A stretch of 64,000 nucleotides of DNA from a bacterium C-53 (lineage in GTDB: Bacteria > Bacillota > Clostridia > Lachnospirales > Lachnospiraceae). The stretch lies in the NCBI GenBank assembly GCA_003612525.1, contig RAZD01000014.1:1-64000 (forward strand). The letters run 5' to 3'. The notes below the pieces were generated by a model. It did no database searches. It was not told the DNA's origin and saw nothing but the letters and a program-made list of their open reading frames with translations. This document shows, in pieces, positions 9,163-18,460 of the stretch. The stretch's first letter is position 1. The number at the start of each line of letters is the position of its first letter. The position numbers were made by a program, and so were the translations under genes.

Positions 9163-10680
9163 TTACTCTTCGTCTTTCAATTCTTCTTCCAGTTCCGCCA
9201 GCTCTGTAAGCTCAAGTTTCTTTTTCTTTCTCTTCTTAAGCACAACAATCAATACAATGACTGCTGCAATCATCAAAACCGCTGCTGCCGCAATAATGAC
9301 TGGCATTCTGTTCTTCTTCGGCTCTTCGTCCATCATGAAATCATCTTGCATCATACTTTCATCAAAAACAGGTTCCGTAACAAAAAGTTCAATTTCTTTC
9401 TCTTCCTTCGTCACCACGCCTGATTCATTTTCATAGGAAATCACGGCCTTAATCTTACCCTCATCCATTGTAGCCTGCACACCGGACACCATCGCATCGA
9501 CATTTCCTGTTGCGCCTGACTCAAGCGGCCCGATAAACGTATCGCCGCCCTCAATACTGTCACCCTCAAAATGAACCGACACATTATATAATTTTGTTTT
9601 TCCGGTATTGTAAATGCTGAACATCACATTGGATTCCTGTCCCACCTCAATCGAAGACGGCATCACTTCCGCGCTGCTTGTCTCAAATTTGGATTGCTGT
9701 TTCACAGGAATCGACACACTTGCTTCACTTGTAAACGGATTGAAATCCGAATCTTCATAAGCCATCTTGATGTTCATTGCGTAAGGTTTCTGAACAAGGT
9801 CCGCCTTCGCTGTCAGGTCAATTGCAATATCCGTACTTCCATCCGCGGGAATTCTATTGACATAAATCGTATTGGCGCCGGAAGTGGGCAGAAAAGCGGA
9901 GTATGTATTTTCGTCCTTGCCTTCAATCGCTGCCTCAAGCGTAATCTCCAGATTCGATACAGCCGTCTTTTTCGATGTGTTCCGAATGTTCAGATTCAGG
10001 GTAAACGTATCTCCCGCATAGACATCTGCCGGACTTGTCGTGAATCCTCCGACAATCACTCTTGGAGTGGATACCTTGCCCTTATTTTCATCATCACCAT
10101 CCACAGAACCGGCGCCCGCCTTGCCTATCGTCTTAACAAATGTAGAAATAGTACAGGATTCTATATTACAGGCCGGATTCGTGTAATTGATGTTGTATTC
10201 AATCTTATAGTAGCCGCTCAACACATCTTCCCTTGCACGAAATGCCCATACAACATTCTGGACACGGTCGGAAACATTGGGGCATGCTTCTTCACCTAAC
10301 AGCACATCTACCTTCTGTGTATATCCTGTCTGTAAAATTTCAAATGGCCACTCGCTTTTGTTTGTAGAAATAACAGGTGTAATTACAACATCTTTCACAT
10401 TATATTTAAACATATTTACAATCGGAAGCACCACCAGCACATCCTGCCCGTGTGATACCTGCGGCGTAACCCATGTGCCAGCCGGAAGAATAAAAGAACT
10501 CGTTGAAGTCGCCGCATCGTATGTATCACGACTGGAGTTTGAATTATCCGAACCTGTATCCAAATCCACGGAATTTCCGGAAGCGGACGCCTCGGCAGTG
10601 AAATTTCCCATATATGGAACCAGCATGGCCACCATCAGTGTTCCAACCAGTAATTTTCTTAATAATCGATTTCTTTTCAT
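9163..10680 (-). CDS. CARDB/S-layer-like surface protein, adaptor of the ABC exporter
   Basis: 505 residues. A signal peptide (residues 1-32, ending near TAEASA) is followed by several Ig-like CARDB/COG1361-type repeats in which glycine-poor beta segments carry phrases such as TFTLNLNIRNTSKKTAVSN, then a C-terminal membrane segment (about 461-483) and a basic/acidic tail KKRKKKK. It is thus anchored in the membrane with its bulk outside. It is coupled by an ATGA overlap to the upstream ATPase and followed at 18 bases by the permease, so I infer an adaptor role similar to the MacA position in MacAB systems, although it is not a MacA homologue. Confidence 0.75.
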   Translation of the reverse strand: MKRNRLLRKLLVGTLMVAMLVPYMGNFTAEASASGNSVDLDTGSDNSNSSRDTYDAATSTSSFILPAGTWVTPQVSHGQDVLVVLPIVNMFKYNVKDVVITPVISTNKSEWPFEILQTGYTQKVDVLLGEEACPNVSDRVQNVVWAFRAREDVLSGYYKIEYNINYTNPACNIESCTISTFVKTIGKAGAGSVDGDDENKGKVSTPRVIVGGFTTSPADVYAGDTFTLNLNIRNTSKKTAVSNLEITLEAAIEGKDENTYSAFLPTSGANTIYVNRIPADGSTDIAIDLTAKADLVQKPYAMNIKMAYEDSDFNPFTSEASVSIPVKQQSKFETSSAEVMPSSIEVGQESNVMFSIYNTGKTKLYNVSVHFEGDSIEGGDTFIGPLESGATGNVDAMVSGVQATMDEGKIKAVISYENESGVVTKEEKEIELFVTEPVFDESMMQDDFMMDEEPKKNRMPVIIAAAAVLMIAAVIVLIVVLKKRKKKKLELTELAELEEELKDEE

Positions 10681-11381
10681 TGTTTCTTCTCCTCGTTCTC
10701 CACAATTTTTCCGTCTTTAATTCTTATGATGCGATCTGCAAACGATGCCAGATAATTATCATGCGTTACCATAACCAATGTCTGGTTCTGTTCCCTGACC
10801 ACCTTACGCATCAGTTCAAGAACTTCCTTCGACGTATTGGAATCAAGATTTCCCGTAGGTTCGTCTGCAAATATAATTTCCGGCTCCAAAACCAACGCCC
10901 TCGCCACACCGACACGCTGCTGCTGACCGCCTGACATCTGCGTCGGCTTGTGCGTCATATGCCTGGCAAGTCCGACAAGCTTCAATGCCTTCACAGCTTT
11001 CTCCCGTCTTGTCTTCCGGTCCACGCCGCGAAAAGTCAGCGGAAGCGCCACATTCTCCACCGCATCCATTGTTCCAAGCAGATTAAAAGACTGAAAAATA
11101 AAACCTACATGTTCCCGTCTGAAACATACCAGCTGATTCTCATTCATGCGCTCAATATGACTCCCCGCAATCACAACCTCCCCTTTTGTCGGTTTCTCCA
11201 GACCCGCCAGCATATTCAGCAGGGTAGACTTACCGGAACCGGAGGTTCCGACCACTGCGCAAAATTCACCTCTGTATATAGTTAAATCCACGCCGTTTAA
11301 AGCGCGGACTTTGGTGTCGCCTATTTTAAAAACCTTATATAAGCTTTTTACATCAATCACAGGTTCTCTTTTTCTTTCCAT
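10677..11381 (-). CDS. LolD/MacB-type ABC transporter ATP-binding protein
   Basis: 234 residues from the ATG at 11381; an in-frame GTG 14 codons upstream is possible because the ribosome site before the ATG is weak. All motifs are intact: Walker A GTSGSGKST, Q-loop FQSFNLL, signature MSGGQQQRVGVARAL, Walker B IIFADEPTGNLD, switch His in VTHD. It powers the permease at 7756-9144. Its TGA stop overlaps the ATG of the CARDB protein, coupling their translation. First gene of an operon running through permease, MBOAT and SGNH genes. Confidence 0.93.
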   Translation of the reverse strand: MERKREPVIDVKSLYKVFKIGDTKVRALNGVDLTIYRGEFCAVVGTSGSGKSTLLNMLAGLEKPTKGEVVIAGSHIERMNENQLVCFRREHVGFIFQSFNLLGTMDAVENVALPLTFRGVDRKTRREKAVKALKLVGLARHMTHKPTQMSGGQQQRVGVARALVLEPEIIFADEPTGNLDSNTSKEVLELMRKVVREQNQTLVMVTHDNYLASFADRIIRIKDGKIVENEEKKQ

Positions 11382-11500
11382 AATAACCGATATTTTTCTC
11401 CAAAATCTGCATATATTAGACACGAATCATTATAGCACATTTCTATGAAAAAAAAACCTTAAATATTCATGAAGATTCCTGAATATTTTTCCATTCAACT

Positions 11501-11535
11501 GACAAAAGAGCCAGGCTCAGCCTGACTCCTTTGTC
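11501..11535. terminator. Strong hairpin between glyA and the ABC operon
   Basis: Two 17-base arms from GACAAAAGAGCCAGGCT pair with only wobble differences around a tight loop. On the plus strand it is followed by a T-run; on the minus strand, where glyA ends 13 bases upstream, the run is weaker. It most likely ends glyA transcription and insulates the operon to its left. Confidence 0.7.
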
Positions 11536-11547
11536 AAAATTTTTTTA

Positions 11548-12786
11548 TTAAATTAACGGATATTTGTCTGTCAGTTCCTTTACGATCTCACTCGCCTGTG
11601 GTATCTTCTCTTCTCCGCCTTTTACCACGAGTGCAATTGCTTCCGCTATTCTGTCCATATCTGCCGTATTCATTCCGCGTGAAGTAACCGCCGGAGTTCC
11701 AAGACGCACACCGCTTGTTACAAAAGGAGACTGCGGATCATTCGGGACGGTATTCTTATTTGCAGTAATATGGGCCGCATCAAGAAGCTTCTCCACCGAT
11801 TTTCCGGTCAGCTCAAGCGGTCTTAAGTCAAGAAGCATCAAATGATTGTCCGTGCCACCGGATACAATGCTCAGCCCTCTGCTCATCAGGCCGTTTGCAA
11901 GCGCCTGTGCATTCTCTATAATATTTTTTCCATATTCCTTGAATTCAGGAGAGAGCGCCTCTTTAAAGCAGACCGCTTTCGCCGCAATCACATGCATCAG
12001 AGGCCCGCCCTGAATACCAGGAAAAATTGCCTTGTTAAAGTTAAATTTATCCGCTGCCTCCTGATTGCAGAGAATCATTCCGCCTCTTGGTCCGCGCAGC
12101 GTCTTGTGTGTCGTCGTTGTCGTCACATGTGCATACGGAATCGGGCTTTCATGATAACCGGAAGCCACCAGTCCGGCAATATGCGCCATATCAACCATCA
12201 GATATGCGCCTGCCTCATCCGCAATCTCACGAAATCTCTTAAAGTCAATTTTTCTCGCATATGCGCTCGCACCGGCCAGAATCATTTTCGGCTTGCATTC
12301 CATTGCAATTTCGCGTACTTTGTCGTAATCAATAAAGCCTTCGTCATTGACTCCGTACGGCACGCAATGATAATATTTGCCAGACATATTTACCGGTGAA
12401 CCGTGTGAAAGATGACCGCCGTGGTCAAGATTCATACCCATGTAAGTATCGCCGGGCTCAAGCATTGCAAAAAATACCGCCATATTCGCCTGCGCACCTG
12501 AATGCGGCTGAACATTGGCATAATCACAGCCGAATAATTCTTTTGCCCGTTCTCTTGCGAGGTTCTCCACTACATCGACACAGTCGCATCCGCCGTAATA
12601 CCTTTTTCCCGGATATCCTTCCGCATATTTATTTGTGAGCGGGCTGCCCATCGCAGCCATAACTGCCTTGCTTACCCAGTTCTCTGATGCTATCAGTTCA
12701 ATGTGACTGTTCTGTCTCTCCTGTTCACTGACAATCGCCTCTGCGATCTCAGGATCCATTGCTTTTACTTCATCAAGTGAATACAT
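11548..12786 (-). CDS. glyA: Serine hydroxymethyltransferase
   Basis: 412 residues, the usual length. GlyA is a cytosolic PLP enzyme that converts serine and tetrahydrofolate into glycine and 5,10-methylene-tetrahydrofolate. The PLP lysine lies in [14 protein letters not shown] near residues 221-234, and the N-terminal SENWVS and YPGKRYYGG motifs are present. AGGAGG stands 7 bases before the ATG, and a promoter sits at 12817-12844. It is transcribed alone, ending at the hairpin at 11501. Confidence 0.98.
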   Translation of the reverse strand: MYSLDEVKAMDPEIAEAIVSEQERQNSHIELIASENWVSKAVMAAMGSPLTNKYAEGYPGKRYYGGCDCVDVVENLARERAKELFGCDYANVQPHSGAQANMAVFFAMLEPGDTYMGMNLDHGGHLSHGSPVNMSGKYYHCVPYGVNDEGFIDYDKVREIAMECKPKMILAGASAYARKIDFKRFREIADEAGAYLMVDMAHIAGLVASGYHESPIPYAHVTTTTTHKTLRGPRGGMILCNQEAADKFNFNKAIFPGIQGGPLMHVIAAKAVCFKEALSPEFKEYGKNIIENAQALANGLMSRGLSIVSGGTDNHLMLLDLRPLELTGKSVEKLLDAAHITANKNTVPNDPQSPFVTSGVRLGTPAVTSRGMNTADMDRIAEAIALVVKGGEEKIPQASEIVKELTDKYPLI

Positions 12787-12816
12787 TTGATTTCCTCCTG
12801 TCTGATATCTCAGTTT

Positions 12817-12844
12817 ATTGTACCATAGCAGATGATTTTTGCAA
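12817..12844 (-). promoter_or_regulatory. glyA promoter
   Basis: Minus strand: TTGCAA (12844-12839), 16-base spacer, TACAAT (12822-12817) with a TGG before the -10 box. The transcript would start near 12810, leaving a leader of about 25 bases. On the plus strand a TACAAT at 12877-12882 may serve the lipid kinase gene, but its -35 is weak. Confidence 0.6.
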
Positions 12845-12918
12845 CTTATTTTGTGGAAATGTATCAGAAAAAATAGTACAATATGCAGTATAAAATTTTA
12901 GGAGGGGATGAAAACTAT

Positions 12919-13848
12919 ATGTATTATTTTATCATTAATCCACATGCCTGTTCCGGCAGAGGATTTTCCATCTGGAAAGAAATCGAAAAAGACCTGAAGG
13001 AAAAAACGGTTTCCTATCGTCATTATTTTACAAGACAGACCGGAGATGCCGGAAAATATGCCGACAAGCTGACGGCCGGCCGGAAAAAAATTACCCTGGT
13101 CATACTCGGCGGGGACGGAACGGTAAACGAAGTCCTAAACGGCATCCGTGATCTTTCTCTCGTAACGCTCGGTTATATCCCCGCTGGTTCAAGCAATGAT
13201 CTTGCAAGAGATCTGGGAGTCTCCAGAAATATCCATCAGGCTCTGAACACTGTATTGCATCCGACACAAACCGTTCTCATGGATTTAGGAGAACTGATCT
13301 GTTTTGATAACGGCTTCCTTCGGAAAAAAAGGTTTGCCGTAAGCTGTGGAATCGGATTTGACGCCGGCGTCTGCCATGAAGCGCTGCATTCCCGCATGAA
13401 AGACGCATTAAACCGCTTTCATCTGGGCAAACTTACATATCTGGGAATTGCTTTAAAGCAGCTGATCAAAGCCCCGAAAGCCGAATGTATCATTTATCCG
13501 GATTCAACCGCTCCTGTAAAACTTGCACGCTTTCTGTTTGTCACAGTTATGGTACACCGCTACGAAGGAGGCGGTTTCAAATTCTGTCCCGATGCAGATT
13601 ACGCAGACGGCCTGATAAATACATGCGCAGTCGGAAATATTCCTAAATGGAAGATTCCTTTTATTCTTCCGTCCGGATTTACGGGCAATCACCTTCGCTA
13701 TAAGGGTATACAGGCATACCGGTCACGTTCTATGAGGATTGTATCCGATCAAAAGCTTCCGGTTCACTGTGACGGAGAATCCTGCGGCTTCCATAACGAA
13801 ATCCTGGTGACATGCAAAAAAGAACAGATACATATGATTATAGGATAA
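12919..13848 (+). CDS. Diacylglycerol/lipid kinase (YegS/BmrU/DagK family)
   Basis: 309 residues from ATG 12919, chosen because GGAGGGG lies 11 bases upstream and the protein then starts at the family's usual YFIINPHA motif. The nucleotide loop GGDGTVNEVLNGI (about residues 68-80) and the substrate motif PAGSSNDLARDLG are present. These enzymes phosphorylate diacylglycerol or related lipids at the inner membrane face. The following gene is a PAP2-type phosphatase/transferase on the same strand, so the two may act on related lipids; this is inference. Confidence 0.9.
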   Translation: MYYFIINPHACSGRGFSIWKEIEKDLKEKTVSYRHYFTRQTGDAGKYADKLTAGRKKITLVILGGDGTVNEVLNGIRDLSLVTLGYIPAGSSNDLARDLGVSRNIHQALNTVLHPTQTVLMDLGELICFDNGFLRKKRFAVSCGIGFDAGVCHEALHSRMKDALNRFHLGKLTYLGIALKQLIKAPKAECIIYPDSTAPVKLARFLFVTVMVHRYEGGGFKFCPDADYADGLINTCAVGNIPKWKIPFILPSGFTGNHLRYKGIQAYRSRSMRIVSDQKLPVHCDGESCGFHNEILVTCKKEQIHMIIG

Positions 13849-13963
13849 TGCCGGTATACCAAATTTTAATATTTTATAAAATTCCGCTTTTTCCTTGATG
13901 ATCGATTTTTCCGGTGCTATAATCGCCTTTATGAAAGAAATAGTTTTCACTCTGGAGGTTTGC

Positions 13964-14638
13964 ATGAAAAAATTTATTAAACAATACCGGCATGCATGGA
14001 TTTTATTTGCGTATGCCTGTCTGTATATTCCCTGGTTTGTCTATCTTGAGAAAACCGTCACAAAGAACTATCATGTGATTCATATGGCCGTTGACGATTA
14101 TATTCCCTTCAATGAATACTTCATCGTCCCATATTTTCTCTGGTTTGCCTATGTTGCAGGAGCCGTAGCCTATTTCCTGTTCACGGACAAAGGCGATTAT
14201 TATAAATTGTGCACGTTTCTTTTCTCGGGCATGACAATCTTCCTGATCGTATCAACCGTATTCCCGAACGGTCATCATTTAAGACCGTTGTTTTTTGAAA
14301 ATGACAACCTGTTTACACGGATGACAGCCTCACTTTACAAAACAGATACCAGCACGAACCTGTTTCCAAGCATTCATGTATATAACTCGCTCGGCGTCCA
14401 GATCGCCGTCATGAACAGCAGACGACTCACAGATTGTAAATGGGTAAAGCGCACATCTTTTGTACTCTGTATATCCATTATTCTGTCTACCGTATTCTTA
14501 AAACAGCATTCAGTATTTGATGTTATCACGGCGTTTATTATGGCCGCTGCCTTTTACCTGATCGTATATGGCATTGATTATGAATCTATCGCGGCAAAGC
14601 GCCGGCGCAAACAATTAAATCCGGAACACAATATTTAA
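13964..14638 (+). CDS. PAP2-superfamily integral membrane protein
   Basis: 224 residues with about six membrane segments. The acid-phosphatase core is seen as FPSIHVYNSL (motif C2, Ser/His) and KQHSVFDV (motif C3, His/Asp). The N-terminal basic motif C1 is not clear. Members include phosphatidate and undecaprenyl-pyrophosphate phosphatases and inositol-phosphoceramide-synthase-like transferases; I cannot choose among these. CTGGAGG precedes the ATG at 13964. A terminator follows directly. Confidence 0.8.
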   Translation: MKKFIKQYRHAWILFAYACLYIPWFVYLEKTVTKNYHVIHMAVDDYIPFNEYFIVPYFLWFAYVAGAVAYFLFTDKGDYYKLCTFLFSGMTIFLIVSTVFPNGHHLRPLFFENDNLFTRMTASLYKTDTSTNLFPSIHVYNSLGVQIAVMNSRRLTDCKWVKRTSFVLCISIILSTVFLKQHSVFDVITAFIMAAAFYLIVYGIDYESIAAKRRRKQLNPEHNI

Positions 14639-14639
14639 T

Positions 14640-14666
14640 AACCGGGAGGCTTTCGTCCTCCCGGTT
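14640..14666 (+). terminator. Rho-independent terminator after the PAP2 gene
   Basis: Ten-base GC-rich arms AACCGGGAGG / CCTCCCGGTT around a seven-base loop, then TTTCCTAAT. It stands between converging genes and can stop both strands. Confidence 0.8.
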
Positions 14667-14678
14667 TCCTAATATCCA

Positions 14679-15695
14679 TTAATTAAATCCTACAAACCGC
14701 TGTGCAATTTTATACTCGGCAACAGAAATTTTCCGTCCACCTCTTCCTGGCAGATTCATCTGACTGCCCAGTATGCCATGTCTTATCTTAAAGTATAAAA
14801 CCGCATCTTTCTTTTTTAAATACTGCCATAACTCTTTCTTTTTCATAAGCGCTTCTTCCGTGCCGGAACGAATCAACATGATGGAAGATACCGTCATTAT
14901 AATATCAAGATAATTAATCATATAGCTGCGCTGCTTCTTGTTTGGAACCACTCTCCCTGCCATATAATCAATCATAAGCATGTTGACTTTCAGCTGCTGG
15001 TCAATCCGGCTGATCATTACAGCCTCGTTGACCGACTGGTCATCGCGGCCAATATAATAACGGTAAAAATTCACATCCAGATAATACATTGTCTGAACAT
15101 AGGGAAGCGGCTGAAACACAAATAAATTATCTACATAAAAGGTGTGTTCCGGAAGTTCCAGCCGGCACTCTCTTAACAGCCTTGTTCGGTAAATTACAGA
15201 ATGCATCAGCATATACTGCCCTTTGCGAAAATGCCTCACCTTATCCCACGTAAAAATTTCATCCTGAGGAAGTGCGGAATGATAGGTCATCACCTTTTTG
15301 CGTATGGCTCCTTCCTTCTCATAAACGAAATTGCTTATCAGCATATCCAAAACACGATCCCCGCCAATGATTTCCCTGAGTACGGAAAGGATTTTGAGAT
15401 ACGCTTCTTCCTTTACCCAGTCATCACTGTCAACTACCTTAAAATAAAGTCCCTTTGCATTCCGCATTCCCGTATTGACTGCCTGTCCATGACCTCCGTT
15501 TTCCTGGTGAATTGCCCTCACAACAGAAGGATACTGTCTGGCATATTCATCCGCAATTCCTGCCGTACCATCCGTGGAGCCATCATCTACAATAATAATT
15601 TCCACATCTTCTCCGCCCGCAAGAAGCGAATCAATGCATCTTTTCATGTAACTTTCCGAATTATAGCATGGAACTGTGATTGTCAATAACTTCAT
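14679..15695 (-). CDS. Family 2 glycosyltransferase
   Basis: 338 residues. GT-A fold with TVPCYNSESYM at the N-terminus, IIIVDDGSTDGT near residue 35, GGHGQAVNTG, and the DXD-like metal motif VVDSDDW near residue 91. It transfers a sugar from a nucleotide donor to an unknown acceptor on the cytosolic side. Its ATG overlaps the mutY stop (ATGA), so it is translated from the mutY transcript. There is no polysaccharide cluster nearby to name a pathway. Confidence 0.9.
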   Translation of the reverse strand: MKLLTITVPCYNSESYMKRCIDSLLAGGEDVEIIIVDDGSTDGTAGIADEYARQYPSVVRAIHQENGGHGQAVNTGMRNAKGLYFKVVDSDDWVKEEAYLKILSVLREIIGGDRVLDMLISNFVYEKEGAIRKKVMTYHSALPQDEIFTWDKVRHFRKGQYMLMHSVIYRTRLLRECRLELPEHTFYVDNLFVFQPLPYVQTMYYLDVNFYRYYIGRDDQSVNEAVMISRIDQQLKVNMLMIDYMAGRVVPNKKQRSYMINYLDIIMTVSSIMLIRSGTEEALMKKKELWQYLKKKDAVLYFKIRHGILGSQMNLPGRGGRKISVAEYKIAQRFVGFN

Positions 15696-16813
15696 TGTGA
15701 ACCTCCATTTACCCCTTTCAATTTATCAATCCCGATCCGCATCGTAAGATACTTTGCATAAACGGCAAACGCCGATGGTATCGGATATTTTTCCTGTGCA
15801 TCCTGTGGATGTATAAACAGATATCCCTCTTGGTCATCTGCCTGTTCAATTTTTATGGCATACGCCTTCATATGCCATTCTTTATGTGAAAAAATATGTT
15901 TCGACGATTCAATCTCAGTAATCTTCAATGGTGAAAATCCCTGTTCTCTCACATAAGAAAGCGCCTGCTCCCAATTTAAGTGCCCTTGCGTATTCGGAAA
16001 TTCATACATCCCAAAAAGCAGTCCCTTCTCATCCCGCCGGCGTACCGCCGTCCTGTCATCGTCAAACAGGATAAACACCGTCTTTTTTTCTATTGTACGT
16101 GGTTTTTTCGCGGATTTTACCGGAATTCTACAGACATTTTCCTGCCCTCTGGCAGCACAGAGTTCCGCTAACGGGCATTCCATGCACAGGGGTTCCCCGT
16201 TCGGAATACACACAACAGCGCCGAGTTCCATCAGCGCCTGGTTAAAATCTCCGCTGCGTCTTTCGGGCATCCGTTGTCGAAGCATCGTCTCCACGGATAC
16301 TTTTACCGACTGTTTCGAGATATCGGATTCATCCGCCAGAAAGCGCATGATGACACGAAGAACATTTCCGTCTACTGCCGGTTCCCTCCTGCCATATGCA
16401 ATTGATGCGATCGCGCCCGCCGTATAATTCCCAATCCCTTTCAGCTTTAAAAGCTCGGCATATGAATCCGGAATTCGTCCTTCATACTCTTCCATAATCT
16501 GAACAGCCGCTTTCTGCATATTGCGTACTCTGTTATAGTAGCCAAGTCCTTCCCACAACTTAAGCAGGGTTTCTTCCTTCGCCTTCGAAAGCGCCTCAAC
16601 ATCCGGCAGTTGGTTTAGAAACCGCTCATAATAAAACTTTACCGTCTCAACCCTCGTCTGTTGCAGCATAATCTCGGAAATCCAGACATGATACGGAGTC
16701 GGGTCTTCTCGCCAGGGAAGTTTTCGTTTCTTTCGATCAAACCAGGAAAGCAGCAAATCAGCCGCTTTATCCCAGTCTTCTTTCCGTAATTTATCTATCT
16801 CAATCGGCTGCAT
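15692..16813 (-). CDS. mutY: A/G-specific adenine glycosylase
   Basis: 373 residues. MutY removes adenine mispaired with 8-oxoguanine. The helix-hairpin-helix LKGIGNYTAGAIASIAYG with the catalytic Asp in PAVDGNV (about residue 138-144), the Glu in QQTRVETV and four cysteines of the [4Fe-4S] loop (VCIPNGEPLCMECPLAELC) are present; a Nudix-like recognition domain fills the C-terminus. It overlaps the upstream DUF1653 gene by 19 bases and the glycosyltransferase by 4, so the three form one operon. Confidence 0.96.
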   Translation of the reverse strand: MQPIEIDKLRKEDWDKAADLLLSWFDRKKRKLPWREDPTPYHVWISEIMLQQTRVETVKFYYERFLNQLPDVEALSKAKEETLLKLWEGLGYYNRVRNMQKAAVQIMEEYEGRIPDSYAELLKLKGIGNYTAGAIASIAYGRREPAVDGNVLRVIMRFLADESDISKQSVKVSVETMLRQRMPERRSGDFNQALMELGAVVCIPNGEPLCMECPLAELCAARGQENVCRIPVKSAKKPRTIEKKTVFILFDDDRTAVRRRDEKGLLFGMYEFPNTQGHLNWEQALSYVREQGFSPLKITEIESSKHIFSHKEWHMKAYAIKIEQADDQEGYLFIHPQDAQEKYPIPSAFAVYAKYLTMRIGIDKLKGVNGGSQ

Positions 16814-17349
16814 TCATATTTTACCATCATCATCAAACAGTTTTTCACTTCTTCGAATTTTTCTTCAGGAGTCTCGCTTAGCAATTCAAGATCAAGAGAC
16901 ATGGCAATTGCATTCAGCATCTCGTCATCTGTTTTGTCTCTCATGCCGGTCAGTCGGTCAAGCTTATCCTTATAAGTACGTGCATCCAGAAACTTTAAAA
17001 GAAGGGGATTTATTTCAGCATCCATAGGTTCTGTCTCAGCTTCTTCCTCCTCAGTACAAGCAGGCTCTTCTTCTGCCGTCAAAGCCACCGTAAGCTCCTC
17101 CTGCTTTTTTTCCCCTTCCGAAGCAGGATCCTGTTTGTTATCCGGATTTTTACAATCGTACATTTCATTCATAAATTGCGAAAGCAGCATTGTAAAGATC
17201 TCGGACGGCTCATACAGGTTTCGATAAACTATCATTCGTTCACTGCTCTCGGCATGCACCGCCACTGTCATTACCTGATATAATGTTCCCTGTAAATCCC
17301 TGTAAATCTCATGTTCTCTGGGAGTCTGTCTGATCATGTCAATAACCAT
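16795..17349 (-). CDS. DUF1653 domain protein with acidic middle
   Basis: 184 residues. The first 60 match the DUF1653 pattern (H-x-IYRDLQGTLYQVM, then VYRNLYEPSEIF). A Glu-rich low-complexity part spans about 70-115 and a helical C-terminus follows. The function of DUF1653 is not known. GGAAGGAAAGGT precedes the ATG, and the promoter at 17379-17407 lies 30 bases upstream, making this the first gene of the mutY operon. Confidence 0.75.
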   Translation of the reverse strand: MVIDMIRQTPREHEIYRDLQGTLYQVMTVAVHAESSERMIVYRNLYEPSEIFTMLLSQFMNEMYDCKNPDNKQDPASEGEKKQEELTVALTAEEEPACTEEEEAETEPMDAEINPLLLKFLDARTYKDKLDRLTGMRDKTDDEMLNAIAMSLDLELLSETPEEKFEEVKNCLMMMVKYECSRLR

Positions 17350-17378
17350 ACCTTTCCTTCCACTGATTTCCTTAAAAC

Positions 17379-17407
17379 ATTATAAGGCAAAAGCGATGCC
17401 CTGTCAT
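17379..17407 (-). promoter_or_regulatory. Promoter of the DUF1653-mutY-glycosyltransferase operon
   Basis: Minus strand: ATGACA (17407-17402), 17-base spacer, TATAAT (17384-17379). Five of six and six of six matches to the sigma-A consensus. A second TATAAT lies at 17495-17490 with a poor -35. The rest of 17410-17570 is AT-rich and shows nothing else. Confidence 0.7.
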
Positions 17408-17574
17408 TGATTATTTGAATAAAGTTTACATTCTAAGAAAATCATAAGAAATGCCTTATTTTATATCATATCCAATCCTGAAACAAATCATTATACAAAA
17501 GTGACAGATTGCTTTTGTTCTTGCAAAAAAGACATCTGCCTCTCCAAATTCTCCGAGGATCACCAAATAGAAAA

Positions 17575-17615
17575 AGAAAGGCTCCCGGCCACATTGAATG
17601 TGCCGAAAGCCTTTC
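17575..17615 (-). terminator. Terminator of the small-gene pair
   Basis: AGAAAGGCT...CGGC..ACATT pairs with its complement with two small internal loops; in minus-strand RNA it is followed by a U-rich CTTTCTTTTTC tract. It lies directly after the stop of the gene at 17618. Confidence 0.7.
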
Positions 17616-17617
17616 TC

Positions 17618-17962
17618 TCATCTGTACAATTTTAATAGTTTTATAAGTTTTTTATAACCAGGCTTCTTTTTTGTTTTCTTCGACGTAAGTATCCTGACCA
17701 GCGCAATACGCCGGCGGCTGCGCCGTTTCCGGCAACGCTGTTTCCATTTACGCAGCTCTTTTGGATGCAGTTGCTTTTCCGCCTTAGCCGCGCCGCGCAC
17801 AGCTGCCCTGATTCCGTAGCGGCGTACAGTGCCTGCAAACAAAAGGATTGCGGATATGCCTGTGATAATCGGAACAAAGAATTTTGCCGCGGCAGCTTTT
17901 CTCAGAATCCTGACTGCCTTTTTCAGAATTGCCTTTCCTCGTTCAAGCGCTTCCTTTTCCAT
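17618..17962 (-). CDS. Small, strongly basic membrane protein, unknown
   Basis: 114 residues from ATG 17962, which follows AAGGTTAAGGAT and lies 4 bases after the upstream gene's stop. Residues 1-27 are a basic amphipathic helix, one membrane segment spans about 28-45 (FFVPIITGISAILLFAG), and the last 60 residues are extremely rich in Arg and Lys (RKRRSRRR, SKKTKKK). The charge would favour contact with nucleic acid or anionic lipid on the cytosolic side. I do not recognise a family. It is co-transcribed with an acidic partner. Confidence 0.6.
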   Translation of the reverse strand: MEKEALERGKAILKKAVRILRKAAAAKFFVPIITGISAILLFAGTVRRYGIRAAVRGAAKAEKQLHPKELRKWKQRCRKRRSRRRIALVRILTSKKTKKKPGYKKLIKLLKLYR

Positions 17963-17966
17963 ATCC

Positions 17967-18398
17967 TTAACCTTCCGTATGTTCGTCCGCCGTATCCTGC
18001 ACTGTTTCTTCCGTTCCTGTCTCTGCCTCCTGTTCCGCCGAATCATCCGGCGCTTCATTTACAACCTGTGACTGCGCTACGACATCGTCTTCTGACGGAA
18101 CATCATTCACAACAACATCCGCCGAAGATTTTGCGGCATCCAGTTCCTTGCGGTAGTTTGCAATCTTATCATTCGCTTCCTTAATCCGGTCTACAAAATC
18201 AAGCACCTCTGTATCGGGAGTATCCTGATAAACCTCATAGTATTTCTTTCCGAGTTTATAATACAAATCCTGAATACGCACTTCTTCCGCTTTAATATTG
18301 GCGTGGATTTTTGCAACACCCGAAATCTCTTTTGCTTTTTCACCAACATCTTTCGCTATACTGACAACACTTTCACCTAACTCTTCAATAAAAGACAT
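17967..18398 (-). CDS. Acidic coiled-coil protein, unknown
   Basis: 143 residues. The first 90 form a predicted amphipathic/coiled-coil region (EELGESVVSIAKDVGEKAKEI, split here after 20) with KYYEVYQDTPDTEV near residue 52; the last 50 are disordered and very acidic (Glu/Asp/Ala rich). Small proteins of this look, annotated as hypothetical or zinc-ribbon-less relatives, occur in Lachnospiraceae, but I cannot name a function. It is the first gene of a pair whose second product is highly basic. Confidence 0.65.
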   Translation of the reverse strand: MSFIEELGESVVSIAKDVGEKAKEISGVAKIHANIKAEEVRIQDLYYKLGKKYYEVYQDTPDTEVLDFVDRIKEANDKIANYRKELDAAKSSADVVVNDVPSEDDVVAQSQVVNEAPDDSAEQEAETGTEETVQDTADEHTEG

Positions 18399-18460
18399 CT
18401 GTCTTACCTCCTATCTTCATGTATACACACTCTGAACAACATTTATTATCTATTATACTA

